A DNA stretch of 45,171 bases, from assembly GCA_947173945.1 (NCBI GenBank), contig CAMWGV010000019.1:1-45171 (forward strand). Reading direction: 5' to 3'. The position numbers were made by a program, and so were the translations under genes. This document shows, in pieces, positions 41,372 through 45,171 of the stretch (position 1 is the stretch's first letter; the number at the start of each line of letters is the position of its first letter). The stretch is from an uncultured Lachnospiraceae bacterium (GTDB lineage Bacteria > Bacillota > Clostridia > Lachnospirales > Lachnospiraceae). Below the pieces are notes generated by a model that saw nothing but the letters and a program-made list of their open reading frames with translations, was not told the DNA's origin and searched no databases.

Positions 41372-41791
41372 ATGATACATTTAGTTGAAAATGCGTTAAC
41401 GGTAGATGAACAATTATATCTTAGACAAAAGGTTGGCTGGAAGCCTATTTCAAGGAGACAGTCGAAGCTTTCCCTGGAAAATTGCCTGTTTAACGTAAAG
41501 GCAGTGGATGACATGGGAAATGTGGTTGGTATGGGAAGAATCGTCGGTGATGGTGCGGTTATATCCTATATTCAGGATCTGATTGTAATTCCTGAGGTTC
41601 AAAAACAGGGTGTAGGCTCAATGATAATAGAAAGGCTTATACAGTATGTGGAATCAATAAGAGAGAAAGATACTACAATGATGCTTTGTCTTATGTGTGC
41701 AAAGGGTCGTGAGAAATTTTATATCAATCATGGCTTTATACCAAGACCAACAGATGGTTTGGGACCGGGGATGATACAGTACATGGAATAA
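41372..41791 (+). CDS. GNAT family N-acetyltransferase
   Basis: 139 residues. The acetyl-CoA site is VIPEVQKQGVGSMII, following AVISYIQDLIV; the C-terminal KFYINHGFIPRPTDGLGPGM is typical of a small GNAT subgroup in Clostridia. Substrate unknown. It starts 20 bp after hisF, so it is probably co-transcribed, and ends at a convergent terminator. Confidence 0.9.
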   Translation: MIHLVENALTVDEQLYLRQKVGWKPISRRQSKLSLENCLFNVKAVDDMGNVVGMGRIVGDGAVISYIQDLIVIPEVQKQGVGSMIIERLIQYVESIREKDTTMMLCLMCAKGREKFYINHGFIPRPTDGLGPGMIQYME

Positions 41792-41795
41792 CAAA

Positions 41796-41835
41796 AAGGC
41801 TGATACATAAAAATGTATCAGCCTTATATTTTTTT
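41796..41835. terminator. Bidirectional terminator between the GNAT and HPr-like genes
   Basis: A perfect 13-bp stem (41796-41808 with 41813-41825) and AAAA loop, followed by TATATTTTTTTTA on the plus strand. Confidence 0.85.
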
Positions 41836-41841
41836 TATCAA

Positions 41842-42075
41842 CTAGTCTGCTAAATATGGTTTAATAGCAGCCATAATGTCTTCGTCATTATCTTCAGTGT
41901 GTATATTAAGATCGATTGGCTTGGATATGTCCAGACTGAATATTCCCATGATGGACTTTGCATCTATAACATATCTGCCGGAAACTAAGTCAAACTCAGC
42001 ATTGAATGCGCTTATATCATTTACAAAGCTCTTTACCTTTTCAATTGAATTAAGTGATACCCTGACTTCTATCAT
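41842..42075 (-). CDS. HPr-like protein without the phosphocarrier histidine
   Basis: 77 residues with the HPr fold pattern. The segment that should hold GIHARPA reads SLNSIEKVKSFV with no His, so it cannot carry phosphate from Enzyme I. The regulatory serine region is kept: DAKSIMGIFSLD, with S41 equivalent to Ser46. This matches the Crh idea in Bacillus, an HPr paralogue used only for Ser-phosphate signalling with CcpA. GGAGGTTC lies upstream of the ATG on the minus strand. The Crh-like role is inferred. Confidence 0.82.
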   Translation of the reverse strand: MIEVRVSLNSIEKVKSFVNDISAFNAEFDLVSGRYVIDAKSIMGIFSLDISKPIDLNIHTEDNDEDIMAAIKPYLAD

Positions 42076-42174
42076 TTCTAGAACCTCCTTGTTTACATTT
42101 CTTAAATATGTATGTTACTATAATATAAGCTATATACACAAAAGTCAATAATCGTTGGGAGAATTTTTAGTAAA

Positions 42175-43467
42175 ATGTTTGTAAATATAAAAGATAAGAG
42201 GATTGCCATATATACACTTGGGTGTAAAGTGAATCAGTATGAATCGGACAGCATGATGAACATGCTTGAGGAGGAGGGGGCTTGTATTGTTCCCTTTGAT
42301 GATGTGGCAGATATATATATTATAAATACATGCTCTGTTACTAATATTGCAGAAAGAAAATCAAGACAGATTATTCATAGGGCAAAGAAAAAGAACGAAA
42401 ACGCAGTAATCGTAGCAGCAGGGTGTTATGTGCAGGCCGCCGAGGAGCAGCTCCGGCAGGATGAATATATAGATATTATTGTCGGGAACAGCAGAAAGGG
42501 CAGCATAGCCAGAATTCTTGATGAATTTATCGAAAATAACTGTGTCAGCGATGCTGTTGTTGATATAAATAACACCAGTGAATATGAAAGTATGACTCTT
42601 ACAAGGCCAAATGAGCATTGCCGTGCATATGTGAAAATACAGGATGGATGTAATAATTTCTGCTCCTATTGCATTATCCCATATACCAGGGGAAGAATAA
42701 GGAGCAGACAGATGGAGGAGGTTGTTTCCGAGGTTAAACGTGTCGTTATGTCGGGAGTAAAGGAAATTGTTCTTACGGGAATTAACTTATCTTCATATGT
42801 TGATGAAAATGGAAATACTCTTTTAGAATTGCTTATGGAACTAGGCAACGTATCCGGACTATATAGAATAAGAATGGGTTCCCTGGAGCCAAGGGTTATT
42901 ACGGAACGATTTCTGGAAAAAATAAGTAAAATAGATAAAATATGTCCGCACTTTCATCTGTCCCTGCAAAGTGCCTGTAATGAGACCTTAAAAAGAATGA
43001 ATAGAAAATATACCATTGAAGAATATGAGGATAAGTGCAGGCTTATAAGAAGTTATTATGACAGACCTGCAATAACAACAGATATTATTGTTGGCTTTCC
43101 GGGAGAGACATGGGAGGAATTTTATATAACGAAGGATAACCTTGAACGGATTAATCTTTACGAAATGCATGTGTTCAAGTATTCGAAAAGAAAGGGTACG
43201 GTGGCATGCTCCATGCCAAATCAGGTGACGGATATGGATAAGGATGAGCGTAGCAGTATCCTTATAAATATGTCCCAAAAACATAAGGCGGAATATGAAG
43301 GCTTATTTAAAGGAGAAAAGCTTAAGGTGCTCGTTGAGGAATATGTTGAGGAAAATGGAATATATTATATGAAAGGGCATACGGAACGTTACATGCTTGT
43401 TAAAATAGAAGCAGATGAGTGTACATGCAGAAGCAGTATAAATAATATTTTGGAAATCACTTATTAA
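42175..43467 (+). CDS. mtaB: tRNA (t6A37) methylthiotransferase MtaB
   Basis: 430 residues. N-terminal UPF0004 cysteines C17, C53 and C84 bind one 4Fe-4S cluster; radical SAM cysteines C159, C163 and C166 (CNNFCSYC) bind the other; a C-terminal TRAM-like domain follows. MtaB converts t6A37 to ms2t6A in ANN-decoding tRNAs. TLGCKVNQYESD at the start is diagnostic of MtaB rather than MiaB or RimO. It lies alone, with the tRNA-Glu gene convergent behind it. Confidence 0.95.
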   Translation: MFVNIKDKRIAIYTLGCKVNQYESDSMMNMLEEEGACIVPFDDVADIYIINTCSVTNIAERKSRQIIHRAKKKNENAVIVAAGCYVQAAEEQLRQDEYIDIIVGNSRKGSIARILDEFIENNCVSDAVVDINNTSEYESMTLTRPNEHCRAYVKIQDGCNNFCSYCIIPYTRGRIRSRQMEEVVSEVKRVVMSGVKEIVLTGINLSSYVDENGNTLLELLMELGNVSGLYRIRMGSLEPRVITERFLEKISKIDKICPHFHLSLQSACNETLKRMNRKYTIEEYEDKCRLIRSYYDRPAITTDIIVGFPGETWEEFYITKDNLERINLYEMHVFKYSKRKGTVACSMPNQVTDMDKDERSSILINMSQKHKAEYEGLFKGEKLKVLVEEYVEENGIYYMKGHTERYMLVKIEADECTCRSSINNILEITY

Positions 43468-43491
43468 ACAGCTCAAAAATGCTTAATGAAA

Positions 43492-43518
43492 AAGCTCAGA
43501 AGAAAATCTTCTGAGCTT
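43492..43518. terminator. Terminator of the tRNA-Glu gene
   Basis: A perfect 12-bp stem (43492-43503 with 43507-43518), AAA loop. On the minus strand it ends in TTTTT, just past the tRNA; on the plus strand it also follows mtaB. Confidence 0.85.
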
Positions 43519-43524
43519 AAAAAG

Positions 43525-43596
43525 CAGTTCGTAGGGGAATCGAACCCCTGTTTTCGCCGTGAGAGGGCGACGTCTTAGCCGCTTGACCAACGAACC
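43525..43596 (-). tRNA. tRNA-Glu, anticodon CTC
   Basis: Read on the minus strand, the 72-nt cloverleaf has acceptor GGTTCGT/ACGAACT (one G-U pair), anticodon stem TCGCC/GGCGA with loop CTCTCAC, and T arm AGGGG-TTCGATT-CCCCT. The anticodon CTC reads GAG. CCA is not encoded. Confidence 0.95.
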
Positions 43597-43613
43597 ACGT
43601 TTGAACCTTTGTC

Positions 43614-43642
43614 AGTATAACAGAGGTGAATAATAATTGCAA
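43614..43642 (-). promoter_or_regulatory. Promoter of the tRNA-Glu gene
   Basis: On the minus strand TTGCAA (43642-43637) and TATACT (43619-43614) with a 17-bp spacer, ending 17 bp before the tRNA. Confidence 0.75.
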
Positions 43643-43785
43643 GCCTTTTTTATATTTTTTTTTATTCTTGTTATATTAAATGAACTTACATATAAAAATA
43701 ATGCCTTATATATTAGAAACTACGTCAAAAACAACTATATTTTGTAGTATAACATTAAAATAATACTAAAAATTGTTATTTTTTA
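43643..43785. other. AT-rich spacer without a recognised feature
   Basis: Very AT-rich sequence between the tRNA promoter and the next plus-strand promoter. I see no ORF, RNA gene or repeat in it. Confidence 0.5.
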
Positions 43786-43814
43786 TTGAAAAAAAAAAGT
43801 GACTATTGTATAAT
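43786..43814 (+). promoter_or_regulatory. Sigma-A promoter for the PH-domain-like gene
   Basis: TTGAAA (43786-43791) and TATAAT (43809-43814), 17-bp spacer; predicted start near 43821. Confidence 0.72.
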
Positions 43815-43846
43815 AATCGTAATTTTATATACTGTTGGAGGATATT

Positions 43847-44245
43847 ATGGTTGATGTAGTTTGGAGAGACAGAAAGAGAATACTGTTCGGTCTTCCTTGG
43901 ACGTTTACGAAGTATGGTTTGTCAGAGGATCGGATTTTTATTGAGACAGGCTTTTTAAATCTGAATGAGAACGAAGTCAGACTCTACAGAATCATGGATG
44001 TTTCACTGGAGAGAAGGTTTTGGCAACGTTTATTTGGATTAGGAACTATTACTTGTCATTCTTCCGACAAAACTATGGGTATATTTAAGATTTCAAATAT
44101 TAAAAAACCAAGTGAAGTGAAAGAACTTATATCCTCTTATGTTGAGGAGGAGCGTTCGCGCAAAAGAGTAACAAGCAAGGAGTTTATTGTCGATGACAGT
44201 ATGTCGGGAGACGGTGCAGAGGATGACAGTATTGATGAGCTATAA
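43847..44245 (+). CDS. Bacterial PH-domain-like protein
   Basis: 132 residues from the ATG at 43847 (GGAGG at 43837-43841). The pattern TKYGLSEDRIFIETGFLNLNENEVRLYRIMDVSLERRF, read here in parts such as LYRIMDVSLERRFWQRLFG followed by GTITCHSSD, matches the bPH_2 (YdbS-like) fold. No membrane segment is evident. The last 30 residues are acidic and likely disordered. Function unknown; possibly co-transcribed with the next gene (60-bp gap). Confidence 0.78.
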   Translation: MVDVVWRDRKRILFGLPWTFTKYGLSEDRIFIETGFLNLNENEVRLYRIMDVSLERRFWQRLFGLGTITCHSSDKTMGIFKISNIKKPSEVKELISSYVEEERSRKRVTSKEFIVDDSMSGDGAEDDSIDEL

Positions 44246-44305
44246 AAGCTTCTTAAGGTAAATTACAAGTTCTTAATAAATTAAAATTGGAAGGAGATTT
44301 TGTTT

Positions 44306-45133
44306 ATGAAAACATGTCATGTGTGCGGTACACAGGTTGATGACAGGGAACTGATATGTCCTGAGTGTGGGGCAACAGTTGTGGCATCGACAGGGGGATT
44401 ATCATTAAAACCGCAGGAACCACAGAAAAAGAAAAAGGGTGGTAGTCCAATTGGAACAACTGTCAGTACAGGGTCTGGTCTTACTGACCTGCTTAGAGCA
44501 GAGGACGATGATGTGGAGGTTGAGGATGATTTATCAGGAGGCTCCATACCATTATCATTTTCAAAAACTGTAATTGATGATGACTATGATTATAAAGCAA
44601 GACAGGAAAGAAAAAGAATCAAAAAGAATTTAATAAAGTTTATTGTTGTTCTTGTGATAGCAATTGGTGCTTATTTTGCTGTTACAAAAGTATTGAGTAT
44701 GGAGAAGAGGGCTCAAACTCCTGAACAGGTTCTTGATTTTTACATGGAAGCAATCAACAACAGTAATGTTGAAAAGCTTGAACTTATTATGCCTGTATAT
44801 ATTAGTGATACAAACGCACGTGCTCAAAGTATTCTTGATGATATGAAGGGAGCTCATATTGATTCCTATAACATATCGAAAAAGGAGGAGTATGGACAGG
44901 AGGAGCTTATTGAGCTTCAGGATTCCATAAAGTATCAGACGGCAAGAACCGCAAATCTGAAAGGGGCGGTCAAGCTTACGCTTGTTATGAATGGCACTGC
45001 AAACAGAATGGGTGAGAATATTCCCGTAAGGTCTGAAACAGAGATGACTATTGTTAAGCTTAAAAAGGGAATGGGAGAGTATTATTTCATACATATTGAT
45101 GCGTATGATAATACGGATTTTAATTACAAATAA
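44306..45133 (+). CDS. Zinc-ribbon membrane protein of unknown function
   Basis: 275 residues from the ATG at 44306 (GGAAGGAGA upstream). A zinc ribbon with C4, C7, C18 and C21 opens the protein. A Lys-rich then acidic linker leads to a membrane segment at about 109-129, and residues 135-275 form an outside domain resembling the NTF2-like domains found in such proteins (PEQVLDFYMEAINNSNVEKL). Zinc ribbon-TM-outside domain proteins are common in Clostridia but uncharacterised. The stop codon is inside the window, 38 bp before its end. Confidence 0.8.
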   Translation: MKTCHVCGTQVDDRELICPECGATVVASTGGLSLKPQEPQKKKKGGSPIGTTVSTGSGLTDLLRAEDDDVEVEDDLSGGSIPLSFSKTVIDDDYDYKARQERKRIKKNLIKFIVVLVIAIGAYFAVTKVLSMEKRAQTPEQVLDFYMEAINNSNVEKLELIMPVYISDTNARAQSILDDMKGAHIDSYNISKKEEYGQEELIELQDSIKYQTARTANLKGAVKLTLVMNGTANRMGENIPVRSETEMTIVKLKKGMGEYYFIHIDAYDNTDFNYK

Positions 45134-45171
45134 ATAATATGAAAAAAGGGAACTGCTATTTGTATGAAAAT

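Noticed and set aside
1-45171. Mobile elements, CRISPR arrays, prophage or toxin-antitoxin modules
   Set aside because: No transposase, integrase, regularly spaced repeats, phage structural genes or toxin-antitoxin pair were seen.

Overview
The window comes from a low-GC Gram-positive anaerobe. Gene content and order (DUF1385-prmC-prfA; spoIIIAA-AH; Asp23-nusB-xseAB-ispA-dxs-tlyA-nadK-argR-recN-spoIVB-spo0A) and strong purine-rich ribosome binding sites point to Clostridia, most likely Lachnospiraceae. I cannot name a genus. I see no insertion sequence, prophage, CRISPR array or rRNA. It reads as ordinary chromosome with a high density of regulatory signals.

Layout. 1-3195: YqhQ-like membrane protein, PrmC and its substrate RF1. 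3213-5456: a two-gene radical-SAM/DNA-metabolism module behind a promoter with a LexA (SOS) box. 5509-13763: an autoregulated DUF2975/XRE/DUF4153 cassette, then a two-component system, an ABC transporter with two related permeases, and a membrane-anchored S41 protease. 13975-14256: a solitary ComFB-domain gene. 14358-18524 (minus strand): an EctB-like aminotransferase, a GatD-like protein without its catalytic residues, MurT, and elongation factor P. 18684-23529: the complete spoIIIA operon behind a sigma-E-like promoter. 23617-33708: a housekeeping operon from Asp23 to recN, then spoIVB. 33809-35510: pyridoxal kinase-like, DUF6472 and shikimate kinase genes lying between spoIVB and spo0A. 35655-37361: two tandem Spo0A paralogues. 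37379-39920: uncharacterised genes, including a large acidic/basic single-pass protein with a Spo0A-type box upstream. 39953-42075: hisH, hisF, a GNAT acetyltransferase and an HPr-like protein. 42175-45133: mtaB, a tRNA-Glu, and two small envelope or signalling-type proteins.

The most interesting points are these. (1) Two spo0A genes sit in tandem; the first receiver has lost its acidic pair, switch Thr and Lys, and the second has lost one acidic residue. The second has a promoter flanked by 0A boxes. (2) A recurrent leader hairpin with compensatory stem changes sits just upstream of the ribosome binding sites of prfA, the DUF2975 gene and spoIVB, with a fragment before the response regulator. 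(3) A LexA box lies exactly between the -35 and -10 of a probably leaderless repair operon. (4) A MurT partner resembles GatD but lacks the catalytic Cys and His, and is followed by a 2,4-diaminobutyrate-type aminotransferase gene. (5) A perfect 31-bp inverted repeat contains the stop codons of two convergent genes.

All calls come from reading the sequence and from family knowledge. No database search was run, and residue alignments were made by eye.
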